64,000 nt of DNA from Bacteroidia bacterium (GTDB lineage Bacteria > Bacteroidota > Bacteroidia > Cytophagales > Flammeovirgaceae): assembly GCA_030425505.1 (NCBI GenBank), contig JAUIAB010000012.1, positions 36,082-100,081 on the forward strand, in the 5' to 3' direction. The position numbers and the translations under genes were made by a program. This document shows positions 35,113 to 43,836 of the stretch, piece by piece. Below the pieces are notes generated by a model that had not been told where the DNA came from, made no database searches, and saw only the letters and a program-made list of their open reading frames with translations. Position 1 is the first letter of the stretch; every line of letters starts with the position of its first letter.

Positions 35113-35207
35113 GCACCCTAGGGAAAGAGGCTATGCCAAAGACCGATATGATTTGTGGGTTTGCTCTGGCTTTGGCAGCCGGGACGAGCTTTGCGAAAGG
35201 GTGCCCT
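35113..35207 (+). repeat. structured dispersed repeat, copy C
   Basis: 95-bp copy of the family. Closing stem gcaccct (35113-35119) with agggtgc (35198-35204). Inner helix ggct + 2-nt bulge + gccaaag (35129-35141) with ctttggc + agcc (35170-35180), all Watson-Crick. Its right end overlaps the stop codon of the pseudouridine synthase gene (TAG read from 35206-35208 on the minus strand). It is almost identical to A over the right third (gagctttgcgaaagggtgcc). Confidence 0.85.
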
Positions 35208-36000
35208 ATTTTGTTTTCTCTTCTATTTTAATTTTTGCTAGCTTTTTAAGGTTAAGTAATTCCATGCTGGTAAGAACTCTCCATTTACCTCGAGGCAATT
35301 TATGTTTTGTCAAGCCTGCAAAGACTACTCTATCTAGCTTGATTATTTCATAGCCCATTGACTCAAATATTCTTCGCACCACTCTATTTTTACCCGAATG
35401 CAACTCTATTCCAAACTCTGTTCTTTCCTCATTTAGGATGTTAAATCCGTCAATTTCTATCTCACCATCTTCTAAAGTGATCTTATTGTGTATAATCTTT
35501 TCGTAGTCTTGCTGTGATAATGGCTTATTTACCTCTATATGATATATTTTTTGCACTTTGCCAGAAGGGTGTAACAGTTTCGTCGTAAGGATACCATCAT
35601 TTGTGAGCAGCAAAAGCCCAGTGGTATTTCTATCCAACCTTCCTACGGGATAAACTCTTTCTTCTCCCGTATTATTCATCAAATCCATGACTGTTTTTCT
35701 CTCTTTTGGATCGCTAACGGATGTGATGTATCCTTTTGGTTTGTTCAATAAAAAGTAAACTGATTTTTCTTTGGAGAGCTTTTTCCCCTTGTAGGCTACT
35801 TTATCAGTAGGTTTAACTTTTACTCCAAGCTCTTTTACCACTTTTCCATTCACAGAAATCTTACCTTCTTGTATGAGTTTGTCAGCATCTCTTCTAGAGC
35901 ATACTCCTGCATTTGCGATAAACTTGTTCAGTCGGATTTCTTCTATTTCAAGTTCGCTTTTTGTTCTCTTTTTTGAATTATTTTCTTTTCTTTTACTCAA
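35206..36000 (-). CDS. 23S/16S rRNA pseudouridine synthase (RluB/RsuA family)
   Basis: A 264-residue enzyme that isomerises a uridine in rRNA. It has an N-terminal basic stretch, an S4 RNA-binding domain (about 22-80, IRLNKFIANAGVCSRRDADKLI) and the RsuA-type catalytic domain with the catalytic aspartate in VGRLDRNTTGLLLLTNDG. RluB is the more likely assignment in Bacteroidota, but target position cannot be read from sequence. The Lys-rich end (LAKIKIEEKTK) runs up to the repeat element, which provides the TAG stop. Confidence 0.88.
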   Translation of the reverse strand: MSKRKENNSKKRTKSELEIEEIRLNKFIANAGVCSRRDADKLIQEGKISVNGKVVKELGVKVKPTDKVAYKGKKLSKEKSVYFLLNKPKGYITSVSDPKERKTVMDLMNNTGEERVYPVGRLDRNTTGLLLLTNDGILTTKLLHPSGKVQKIYHIEVNKPLSQQDYEKIIHNKITLEDGEIEIDGFNILNEERTEFGIELHSGKNRVVRRIFESMGYEIIKLDRVVFAGLTKHKLPRGKWRVLTSMELLNLKKLAKIKIEEKTK

Positions 36001-36064
36001 ATTGATTGGCGTTTATGCAAAAATAAGAATTGTAAAGTAGTACGCTATCTTTTTACTGCAGATT

Positions 36065-37072
36065 GTGTTTTTAGCATTAATAAAAAATATTACTTTTTAT
36101 CTGGCTTCATCTATTGTAGCTTTTTTGCTGTTGGTATTGGTTTCTTTTTGGGCAAAAACAGATTATGAGGGGTCTAAAAAAAAGCAATGGGATAATTTTT
36201 TTCGTGATATTTCTCCTGTTTCTGTTTTAGATAAAGGGAATACTTCTCTTCTCAAGTATCGTCGATGGGACGTTTGGGAAACAGATCAAAAGATTGTGTC
36301 TATCAAATTTCCATCTTTTGGTTACTCTAAAACGTTAGACAGGCATGTTTTATCTAGTGTTGCTATTGCTTTTTCTAATACGTTTATTTTATGTTTTCTC
36401 TCTATTTTGAGTGCTTTCGTTTTTGGCTTGTTACTAGGCTTTCTGAAGGTCTTTGTTTTTGGTCATTCTCTTAATTCGTTTCTAGACTTCTTTATATTAA
36501 ACATCAAGTCTTTACCAAGCTATGTTATTGCTATTTTGTATGTATTTGTGGTTAGTTATGTATTGGTAGAGTGGGTTGAACTTCCGTTTAAGGGATCACT
36601 GTTTTCTATTTATGATAGTTCAAATATTAGTGTTTCTAGCTTATTGTTTCCTCTTATAATAATAAGTTTGAGACCTGCGATGATAGTTGCGAATCAAGTT
36701 CAGTTTATCATTGAAAAAACCCGTAAGGAAAAGTATGTTTATGGAGCTATTGCCAGGGGTTTACCCTTCAAGCTACTTTTAAAAAATTACTTTTTTAAAA
36801 ATGTATTACCTGAGGTTTTAAATAGTTTTCCTGCCTGGATATCCACTATTCTGTTAAGTCAGATTATCATAGAAAATATTTTTGCTTTTGAAGGCTTAGG
36901 ATACACTATTATAATTGCTATAAAAAATCATGACATTCCATTGTTTTTCAGTTCTTCTTTTGGAGTGACGATTATTCTGGTATTCTTTAATCTTATTAAT
37001 AAAGTAGTGGTTTTATGGGTAGACCCTCTTAAAAGATTGCCTTTTCAAGAAAAGAAGGGTTTGCTTCTTTAG
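36065..37072 (+). CDS. ABC transporter permease (DppB/oligopeptide type)
   Basis: A 335-residue permease with a GTG start. Hydrophobic helices lie at about residues 8-28, 98-130, 150-175, 195-215, 255-285 and 298-318. The cytosolic EAA-like loop is RKEKYVYGAIARGLPFKLLLKNYFFKNVLPEVLNSF, typical of DppB permeases of peptide/nickel importers. A large periplasmic insertion (about residues 30-95) follows helix 1. The second permease, ATPase and binding protein are not adjacent, so this is an orphan component; it might work with partners elsewhere. Confidence 0.85.
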   Translation: MFLALIKNITFYLASSIVAFLLLVLVSFWAKTDYEGSKKKQWDNFFRDISPVSVLDKGNTSLLKYRRWDVWETDQKIVSIKFPSFGYSKTLDRHVLSSVAIAFSNTFILCFLSILSAFVFGLLLGFLKVFVFGHSLNSFLDFFILNIKSLPSYVIAILYVFVVSYVLVEWVELPFKGSLFSIYDSSNISVSSLLFPLIIISLRPAMIVANQVQFIIEKTRKEKYVYGAIARGLPFKLLLKNYFFKNVLPEVLNSFPAWISTILLSQIIIENIFAFEGLGYTIIIAIKNHDIPLFFSSSFGVTIILVFFNLINKVVVLWVDPLKRLPFQEKKGLLL

Positions 37073-37409
37073 AAGCTATAAAAGTTTACCCGAATAATTC
37101 GGGACTTATTTTTAATGAAGCAGGTAAATCTCTGATTACAAAGTAATTGATTATGCAAGGCTTAAGCTAACTGATCCCCAAATTTGGAGGATAAAACATT
37201 GTATATTTAAAATACAAATACATAATAATCAATTACTTGACCTGCTAAGCGGTCTATGCAGGTTTAACTCTTAGACTGTTATTCTTCCAATCCTAACCTT
37301 TCTTCTAGTATTTTCTCAGCTTGACAATGTGCATTATCTATATCAAAAATTATTTTAGGGTAATTTCTTTAGTCAGATCAACTAATTTTGTTCTTTAACC
37401 TGTGAAAAA
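37073..37409. other. intergenic region rich in inverted repeats, upstream of Cys/Met PLP enzyme
   Basis: No gene is evident in this 337-bp gap. Features seen: a terminator-like hairpin cccgaa/ttcggg (37089-37103) with a T-rich tail; then aagtaattgatta (37141-37153) complementary to taatcaattactt (37226-37238); inside it, atcc/ggat around 37174-37192 and ttgtat/atacaa (37199-37217). Furthermore gcaggt at 37120-37125 and gcaggt at 37258-37263 can each pair with acctgc at 37240-37245, so two alternative folds exist. On the minus strand a 29-codon open stretch (37279-37368) looks protein-like but lacks a start. Confidence 0.5.
37089..37112 (+). terminator. terminator of the ABC permease gene
   Basis: cccgaa (37089-37094) and ttcggg (37098-37103) form a 6-bp stem with a 3-nt loop, followed by acttattttt. 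It lies 17 bp after the permease stop codon. Confidence 0.65.
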
Positions 37410-38654
37410 ATGAAAAATAAAAAATTAAATCCTGAAAGTTTGATGATGTCATACGGATATGACCCGCATCTTTCAGAAGGAGCAATAAAATGTCCCATTT
37501 TTCAAACATCTACGTTTGTTTTTAAAACAGCGGAAGAAGGCAAAGCTTTTTTTGAAGTTGCCTATGGCCTCAGAGAAAAAGGCGAAAATGAAGAGTTAGG
37601 GTTAATCTATAGCCGACTTAATAACCCCGATCTTGAAATATTAGAAGACCGCCTTACTCTGTGGGATGATGCTGAGGCTTGTGCTGTTTTTGAAAGCGGA
37701 ATGTCTGCTATCACCACCTGTCTTTTAGAGTTTTTGAAACCTGGAGATTTACTTCTATATAGTAATCCTTTATATGGAGGCACTGATCATTTTATTACCT
37801 CTTTTTTGCCTAGTTACGGGATTCACACTTTAGGGTTTGACCCTTCTAAAAGTAAAGAAGAAATTATTGATTTGATAGAGTCATCAGGGATGAAAGATAA
37901 ACTTTCGTTAATCTATATTGAAACCCCAGCTAATCCTACAAATGACTTGATCGATATTACTGCCTGTTCTGAAATTGCAAAGCAGTTTTCTTCTGATGAA
38001 AAGAAGGTTTATTTAACTGTTGACAACACCTATTTAGGTCCTCTTTGGCAACATCCATTAAAGCATGGCGCTGACCTGGTAGTTTACTCAGCTACTAAGT
38101 ATATTGGTGGACATAGTGATGTAATAGCTGGTTCTTGCTTAGGCTCCAATGAGCTTATAGGAAGGGTAAAAACTTTGAGAACATTTATGGGAAATATGGC
38201 AGGCCCATGGACAGGATGGCTATTGATGAGAAGCCTTGAAACTCTTAAAGTTCGTATGGAACAACAGGCTAAAAATGCATTTGCCGTTGCTGAATTCTTA
38301 AAAACTCATCCAAAAGTAGAAAGTGTTTATTACCTGGGATACCTTGAAGATGAAAATCAGAAAGCAATTTTCGATAAGCAGTGCCTTTCTCCTGGGGCTA
38401 TGCTTTCTTTTGATGTTAAAGGTGGTGAAAAAGAAGCTTTTTCTTTTTTGAATAATTTGAAGATAATGAAGTTGGCAGTAAGTCTTGGTAGTACTGAATC
38501 TCTAGCTCAGCACCCTGCTTCTATGACCCATGCTGGTGTTAATCCAGAGTTAAAAAGCAGCTTAAATATATCGGATAAGATGATTCGACTTTCTATTGGA
38601 GTAGAAAATGCAGATGACCTCATCTGGGATATTGACCAAGCTCTTTCTGTTTAA
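37410..38654 (+). CDS. cystathionine gamma-synthase / methionine gamma-lyase family PLP enzyme
   Basis: A 414-residue fold-type I PLP enzyme of Cys/Met metabolism. Diagnostic segments: IYSRLNNPDLEILEDRL, the PLP-stacking region FESGMSAI, TVDNTYLGPLWQHPLKHGADLVVYSATKYIGGHSDVIAG in two steps (the Schiff-base Lys is in SATKYIGGH) and the C-terminal SLGSTESLAQHPASMTH motif. The family includes methionine gamma-lyase, cystathionine gamma-synthase and gamma-lyase; the exact reaction cannot be fixed by eye. The structured 337-bp leader region upstream is a candidate regulatory RNA. Confidence 0.9.
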   Translation: MKNKKLNPESLMMSYGYDPHLSEGAIKCPIFQTSTFVFKTAEEGKAFFEVAYGLREKGENEELGLIYSRLNNPDLEILEDRLTLWDDAEACAVFESGMSAITTCLLEFLKPGDLLLYSNPLYGGTDHFITSFLPSYGIHTLGFDPSKSKEEIIDLIESSGMKDKLSLIYIETPANPTNDLIDITACSEIAKQFSSDEKKVYLTVDNTYLGPLWQHPLKHGADLVVYSATKYIGGHSDVIAGSCLGSNELIGRVKTLRTFMGNMAGPWTGWLLMRSLETLKVRMEQQAKNAFAVAEFLKTHPKVESVYYLGYLEDENQKAIFDKQCLSPGAMLSFDVKGGEKEAFSFLNNLKIMKLAVSLGSTESLAQHPASMTHAGVNPELKSSLNISDKMIRLSIGVENADDLIWDIDQALSV

Positions 38655-38682
38655 GATTGGTGAATAAAACCTTCTAGAAACA

Positions 38683-38719
38683 AAAAACCCTTTCAAACTA
38701 AAATTTGAAAGGGTTTTTT
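38683..38719. terminator. bidirectional terminator
   Basis: aaaaaccctttcaaa (38683-38697) and tttgaaagggtttttt (38704-38719) are perfectly complementary with a short loop. A- and T-runs on both sides serve the PLP enzyme gene and the convergent outer-membrane protein gene. Confidence 0.9.
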
Positions 38720-38743
38720 ATAAACTAAATTATTCTAAAGTTC

Positions 38744-39280
38744 TTAGAAGAATATTGAGAAACCTATTTCAGCTATAAATGCATCTTCAAAATTGTCATT
38801 CATAGATAAGTTATATCTTAATGAAGGCTCCAAACTAACCATATCTCCCATGAAGAAAGCATAACCGCCAGAAATTCCAACATACGATGGATTTTCGTCT
38901 GCATCTTCAATAGAAGTTCCAGAAAAATCTAACTGTACAGGAATCATGTTAATGATATAATACTTTGCACCTATTCCATAAGAGAATGTGCTAGTAGTTA
39001 CACTTTCTCCTAAGACATCTAGCTTTGTACTTCCATATCCTAAACCTGCTTTAATTGCTAGATTATCTTTTACAAAATAACCAACTTCTCCACCTAAATT
39101 CCAATTAGTATTACCATCTACAGAAGAAAACATAAACCCAGTACCACCAGTAGTGCTTCCCATAGTTGCCATAGTTTCTACCATGAAGTTACCTTGCTTT
39201 GTTTGCTCTGACTGAGCGAATACACTAGATGTTAAACCAAATGCCGCGATTAACAAAAAAATTACTTTCTTAATTTGCAT
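38744..39280 (-). CDS. outer-membrane beta-barrel protein (OmpA/porin-like small barrel)
   Basis: A 178-residue exported protein. A signal peptide (KKVIFLLIAAFGLTSSVFAQ) is followed by about eight alternating strands (NLGGEVGYFVKDNLAIKAGLGYG, FSYGIGAKYYI, YVGISGGYAFFMGDMVSLEPSL) and a terminal Phe-Phe, typical of small eight-stranded outer-membrane barrels. Function unknown. It sits between a strong terminator and the divergent TPR gene, so it is a single-gene unit. Confidence 0.82.
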   Translation of the reverse strand: MQIKKVIFLLIAAFGLTSSVFAQSEQTKQGNFMVETMATMGSTTGGTGFMFSSVDGNTNWNLGGEVGYFVKDNLAIKAGLGYGSTKLDVLGESVTTSTFSYGIGAKYYIINMIPVQLDFSGTSIEDADENPSYVGISGGYAFFMGDMVSLEPSLRYNLSMNDNFEDAFIAEIGFSIFF

Positions 39281-39344
39281 AATTTTACTTATTTAATGTT
39301 TGAGCCGCAATTTTAGAACTTAAATTTATAACTTCCAATAGCTG

Positions 39345-41057
39345 ATGTGTAAAATTTTTCACTTTGTTGTATTTTTTGTTATTCTTTCTATTGGCATTTA
39401 TGGTCAAGAAAGGGCTTCTTTGGACAGCCTTTGGGATGAACTTCAGCTAGCTAGTAATGTAGAAGAAAGAAATGAGATCTACCTGTCTTTATCAGATTAT
39501 TACAAAAAAGCGTTTGCAGCAGACTCGCTTTTTTACTATGCTTCTAAGGTTTTAGAGTCTGGTGATATCTTGAAAAAAGCAGAAGCAAATAATTATATTG
39601 GAATTTCTTATTTGTTTAAAAATCAGAGTAATAAAAGCATACCTTTTTTTATTACGTCTAGAGAGCTATTCCGTAGTAATAAAAAAAAGACTTTAAAGCC
39701 AATTAATAACCTTTATCTAGCTTATAGTTTATTAGCAAATTTTGACTCTGCACTATTTTATTCTAAAGAACAACTACTAATTGCAGAGCAGATTAATGAT
39801 AGCCATGAGCTCTTTGATGCCTTTAACAACCTTGGCTCTGTTTATTATTATAAAAATAGCTATGCCGATGCTATAGAAAGCTATCAAAAAGCCCTTACTT
39901 ATGCACAAAAAACAGGTGACAATATTAAGGAAGCGGATGCTTTAGGAAATATTGGCATTGTATATAGTGACGTTGGTTTATTAGAAAAGTCTATTAAGTT
40001 TTCTCTCAAATCTGCTTTTATCTTTCAGAAAAAGAATCAAAAAAGAAAGCTAGCTACTGTCTATAATAATGTAGGGACGCTCTTTTTTGATTTAGGCAAT
40101 CTAACTGAGGCAGAAAAGTATTATTTAAAAGCGCTTGAAATTGAAGAAGCACTGCCTCTTAGAATGGAGTATGCTACTGTTTTGATGAATCTAGGGTTGG
40201 TATATGGTAATAAAAATGACTCCATCAATAACAAAATTTATTTACTTAAAGCTGAAAAAATTGCCGAAAAAATTGAGTATATCTCTATACTCCCTATAAT
40301 TGATACTAACCTTGGCAATCATCACCTCAATTTCACAAAGGATCTAGACTCGGCAGTTTATTACTATGATAAATCTTTTGAGTTGAATAATAAGTTAGGT
40401 CAACCTCAAAATGCTCTAACTGCTTTGATTAACAAATGTACTGCCCTAATAAGAAGCCGTAATATTAATGATTTAGAAAACACTCTCTTAAAAGCTGAGG
40501 AGCTAGCAGAAAGCATTAACTTACTTGTGAACTTTAAAACTCTAGCCCAAGCCTGGTCAAAATATTATGAACTAAAAGGGGATTATAAACAGGCTTATAA
40601 GCACTATGTTGCATATAAAGTGTTTGCTGATTCTTTGATTAATGAAGAAAAACTCAATACTATTGGAAGGATTGAAGGTAAATACCAGCTACAAATTGAG
40701 CTGGATGAGAAAAAGAGAATAGAAGAAGAAAAAGCCAGAAAACTGCAAGAAGAAATAAACAGAAATAGAAGTTTCCAAATTAGAATGATTGGAATAGGTA
40801 TTTTAGTTATTTTTCTCGCTTTGGTATCTCTACGACTAATTAATATTTCTGAAAAGGCTGCAAGGGTTATAGTTCTGGTTTTCTCTCTTTTATTGTTTGA
40901 GTTTCTACTTGTCACTTTTGACAGTTATATAGAAAATGCCTCGCAAAACTCTGTTACTATCAAACTTGCACTCAACTCTTTAATCGCTTTTACTATACTT
41001 CCAATTAATAGAGTCTTCGAAAAAGGTATGAAAAGGGTGATTACTTCAAGAAGGTAG
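39345..41057 (+). CDS. TPR-repeat membrane protein without an output domain
   Basis: A 570-residue protein: signal peptide (to about residue 20, IGIYGQ), tetratricopeptide repeats from about 60 to 420 (for example AFNNLGSVYYYKNSYADAIE, ADALGNIGIVYSDVGLLEKS, AEKYYLKALEIEEAL), a charged coiled coil (about 430-475, KKRIEEEKARKLQEEINRN) and three C-terminal membrane helices (about 478-497, 503-525, 535-552). Related Bacteroidota proteins carry a LytS-type histidine kinase or LuxR domain after the first helix; this one has none. Its end overlaps the convergent HD gene by 17 bp. Likely a sensor or scaffold. Confidence 0.8.
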   Translation: MCKIFHFVVFFVILSIGIYGQERASLDSLWDELQLASNVEERNEIYLSLSDYYKKAFAADSLFYYASKVLESGDILKKAEANNYIGISYLFKNQSNKSIPFFITSRELFRSNKKKTLKPINNLYLAYSLLANFDSALFYSKEQLLIAEQINDSHELFDAFNNLGSVYYYKNSYADAIESYQKALTYAQKTGDNIKEADALGNIGIVYSDVGLLEKSIKFSLKSAFIFQKKNQKRKLATVYNNVGTLFFDLGNLTEAEKYYLKALEIEEALPLRMEYATVLMNLGLVYGNKNDSINNKIYLLKAEKIAEKIEYISILPIIDTNLGNHHLNFTKDLDSAVYYYDKSFELNNKLGQPQNALTALINKCTALIRSRNINDLENTLLKAEELAESINLLVNFKTLAQAWSKYYELKGDYKQAYKHYVAYKVFADSLINEEKLNTIGRIEGKYQLQIELDEKKRIEEEKARKLQEEINRNRSFQIRMIGIGILVIFLALVSLRLINISEKAARVIVLVFSLLLFEFLLVTFDSYIENASQNSVTIKLALNSLIAFTILPINRVFEKGMKRVITSRR

Positions 41058-42309
41058 TTTTCGGCGTCTCCTTTAGACTTCTATTTTTTATTTTTGGATA
41101 GCTAATAAAGTGTTTTGTTACCGGTTTAGTAAATGCTTTAATATTAGGCAGATCAGAAATTTCAGTCATTTTTTTCAAAGATCCATCTTTGGTTTTGATT
41201 AAAATATCTTCATCGTAATCGTAAACAGTACTGCTTACAGTGCCGTATGAAAGGAAATAGTCTGCATCTGCAGATTTTATTTTATAATTACTCACAAGAG
41301 AAGATTGTATTTTACTGATTTCATCTTCACTAAAGGAATAATCACTTATTTTGGTTGAGAACAACCTTCTATCTATAAGCATTTTACATAAAGCACTTAA
41401 AACTTTATCTCCTGATTCCGCCCATATTTTTATGCAAGACCATAAGTCAAAGTCATCTACTAGTGTAAAGTGAGTTAGACTATCTGCATTTTTAAGAAAG
41501 TCTTTACCACTCTCTTTCAAAAGAGAAAGTACACTTTTATTGCAAGGGATAGCATTTTCGCTGTTCATCAAGCTTTTAACTCTACGTATAATCTTGGAGA
41601 GCATTTGTTCTAATCCAATGTTTGTCTTGTGCATGTAAACTTGCCAATGCATCAGTCTTCTTGCAATTAGAAAGTTTTCTGCACTGTAAATTCCTTTCTC
41701 TTCTAAAACAATTTTTTCATCTACAACATTAAACATCTGGATGATCCTTGCTGCACCAATTTTCCCTTCTGCAACACCTGTATAGAAACAGTCTCTTTGA
41801 AGATAATCAAGCCTATCTACATCCAATTGACTAGAAATGAGCTGATAAAAAAACTTTCTCGAATAACGGTTTTCAAAAATTTCTATGGCAAGATCAAGTT
41901 TACCATCAAACTCTTTATTAAGCAATTTAAGAAGTGCTAAGCTTATATCTTCATGCCTAACTCCTTTGACAAGCTTTCCTTCTAAAGCATGTGAAAATGG
42001 GCTGTGACCAATATCATGTAAAAGAACGGCTATAAGAGCGGCTTCGCATTCTGTATCTGAGATTGGATGCCCTTTTGAGCGTAAAGATGAGAGGCATAGT
42101 TGCATCAAATGCATAGCACCTAATGCATGATGAAACCTAGTATGTGTTGCACCAGGGTAAATTAACGATGCAAGACCTAGTTGGTTTATTCTTCGAAGTC
42201 TTTGAAAGAAAGGGTGATCAACAATTTTGAGTATTAGAGGAGTCGGTATGGTTATAAACCCATATACAGGATCATTTATTATTTTCCTTCTTTTATTTTC
42301 CTTCTGCAT
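41041..42309 (-). CDS. HD-domain phosphohydrolase (dNTPase-like)
   Basis: A 422-residue cytosolic protein. The HD domain has the metal ligands in TRFHHALGAMHL (His60/61) and LLHDIGHSPFSHALEG (His98, Asp99), followed by QLDVDRLDYLQRDCFYTGV, the pattern of the SAMHD1/YwfO-type deoxynucleotide phosphohydrolases. The C-terminal 150 residues are helical and variable. Substrate could be dNTPs or another nucleotide. It is separated from the sixA operon by 226 bp. Confidence 0.9.
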   Translation of the reverse strand: MQKENKRRKIINDPVYGFITIPTPLILKIVDHPFFQRLRRINQLGLASLIYPGATHTRFHHALGAMHLMQLCLSSLRSKGHPISDTECEAALIAVLLHDIGHSPFSHALEGKLVKGVRHEDISLALLKLLNKEFDGKLDLAIEIFENRYSRKFFYQLISSQLDVDRLDYLQRDCFYTGVAEGKIGAARIIQMFNVVDEKIVLEEKGIYSAENFLIARRLMHWQVYMHKTNIGLEQMLSKIIRRVKSLMNSENAIPCNKSVLSLLKESGKDFLKNADSLTHFTLVDDFDLWSCIKIWAESGDKVLSALCKMLIDRRLFSTKISDYSFSEDEISKIQSSLVSNYKIKSADADYFLSYGTVSSTVYDYDEDILIKTKDGSLKKMTEISDLPNIKAFTKPVTKHFISYPKIKNRSLKETPKTTFLK

Positions 42310-42535
42310 ATGTCAAAAATAAACGGAATCCATGAGACAATTGCTAATGAGATGATGAGCTAATATAATAGCGGGGGCAATATGCCAAGTAAGCTGTTCT
42401 CTACAATTACCTTTCCCATACATTGCATGTCTCACAGGAAGCAAACATCTGATTATCAGAAGTCATAAACATCTTTTTTTTAGTTGGTTAAACTGGCATC
42501 TTATAAATACTCTAAGCTGATCAGCTTTAGGCTAA

Positions 42536-43027
42536 TTATGTCAACTCTTCTTGTGGTTTTTTGAAGAAAATTAGCTTTCCTGTTTTATAGGCAATTTCAT
42601 CCCAAGAGTCAATTTCTAGCTCTAGCATAACTATTCCAGCTGGTGGAATTCCATTAACAGAAATATTAGATAGTCTATCAACTAACTGAGTTAAAGTGGG
42701 GTTGTGGCCAACTAGAACTAATGATTTGACTTTGCTCTCTGTTTTACCAACAATATCAACGATTTTTCCTAGGTCTGCATCGTAGATTTCTTTATCAAAA
42801 TCGACGATTTCATTTCTGATAAATTTGGAAATAGCATTTGCTGTACTCTTTGCTCTAATAGCAGAAGAAGAGATAAATAAGTCTGGTTTTGGACAATAAT
42901 GAGACATAACTTTGCCAGCCCAATTGGCGTCTTCTTTCCCTTTACTTGTTAGCTCTCTGTCAAAGTCAAGGTTCGTTTTGCTTCCCCATTCCGTTTCTGC
43001 ATGCCTTATGATAAAGAGAGTCTTCAA
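42536..43027 (-). CDS. sixA: SixA-type phosphohistidine phosphatase
   Basis: A 163-residue single-domain member of the histidine phosphatase superfamily. The RHAE motif has the nucleophile His9, the second catalytic His108 is in GHNPT, and SSSAIRAKSTA is the conserved arginine segment. SixA removes phosphate from phosphohistidine, for example in HPt or PTS proteins. It is the last gene of a four-gene minus-strand operon, 6 bp after the alpha/beta-hydrolase gene. A perfect 14-bp palindrome (aagctgatcagctt, 42514-42527) lies just after the stop. Confidence 0.88.
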   Translation of the reverse strand: MKTLFIIRHAETEWGSKTNLDFDRELTSKGKEDANWAGKVMSHYCPKPDLFISSSAIRAKSTANAISKFIRNEIVDFDKEIYDADLGKIVDIVGKTESKVKSLVLVGHNPTLTQLVDRLSNISVNGIPPAGIVMLELEIDSWDEIAYKTGKLIFFKKPQEELT

Positions 43028-43033
43028 AATAGG

Positions 43034-43828
43034 TTATGGGTTAATTGAAAAGCAGTAACTCGTAAACTTACTCAATAACTTTATCGTCTTTTCTTCTTCT
43101 TCCAACATTCCCATATGCCCAACATCTTCAAAAATATTTACCCAGGATTCCTTGGGCAGAATAATCTCTTTGAGACTCTGCTCCAAAGGAATAGAACTAT
43201 CTTCTTTGCCTACTAAAAATAAGACTGGTATCTCTAAGGTTTTAAGCGCATTGGAACGGTCAGGTCTTTGAGCCATTGCCTTCATCGTATCTACAAATGC
43301 TGTTCTGCTAGTTTTTGATGCTACTCTCAAAAACTGTTCTATTTTGGCAGGCACTTTTTTTCTTGATGAAACAGAAAATAGATTATTAAAAGTAGATCGA
43401 GCATATTTTTCTACACTATTGGATTCTACAAACTCAATAGCTTCTGATCGGGAAGTCTTTTTTTCTGGGTTATCTTCAAAAGTTGTAGAGTGAATAAGTG
43501 CTAAGCCTTTCAGGTTTTCTGTATATTTTTCTGCATACGCTATGCTTACATACCCACCTAAAGAATGTCCTGCAAGAATGAAGTTATTAATATTAAGGTA
43601 GGACAAAGTAGCGTGAAGCCTTTCTGCAAACCATTCCATAGAGGCGGTTTGAGAAATTCTCTTACTTTCTCCAAACCCAGGCAAATCCACAGTTATTACC
43701 CGAAAAGAATCTTTCAACGCCTCAAGAATATCTTTCCAAATAGTTTTGTCTTCACAAAAACCATGCACCAGCACAATGCAATTTCCTTTCCCAAAATCTC
43801 TATAGGATAAAATCTCTGAGTTTGGCAT
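43034..43828 (-). CDS. alpha/beta-hydrolase
   Basis: A 264-residue cytosolic alpha/beta-hydrolase. The oxyanion segment is VLVHGFCEDKTIW, the nucleophile is Ser89 in GHSLGG (87-92), the acid is in LVGKEDSSIP and the catalytic His in DVGHMGMLEE. Substrate is unknown. It lies between a GH15 glucosidase and sixA with gaps of 8 and 6 bp, so it is in the same operon. Confidence 0.88.
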   Translation of the reverse strand: MPNSEILSYRDFGKGNCIVLVHGFCEDKTIWKDILEALKDSFRVITVDLPGFGESKRISQTASMEWFAERLHATLSYLNINNFILAGHSLGGYVSIAYAEKYTENLKGLALIHSTTFEDNPEKKTSRSEAIEFVESNSVEKYARSTFNNLFSVSSRKKVPAKIEQFLRVASKTSRTAFVDTMKAMAQRPDRSNALKTLEIPVLFLVGKEDSSIPLEQSLKEIILPKESWVNIFEDVGHMGMLEEEEKTIKLLSKFTSYCFSINP

Positions 43829-43836
43829 TACTAAAG

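Noticed and set aside
37279..37368. 29-codon minus-strand open stretch with protein-like end (AEKILEERLGLEE)
   Set aside because: No start codon and stops close on both sides; could be a remnant but length is too short to decide.
42514..42527. Perfect 14-bp palindrome aagctgatcagctt downstream of sixA
   Set aside because: No loop, no T-run, single copy; a chance palindrome cannot be excluded and no function can be argued.
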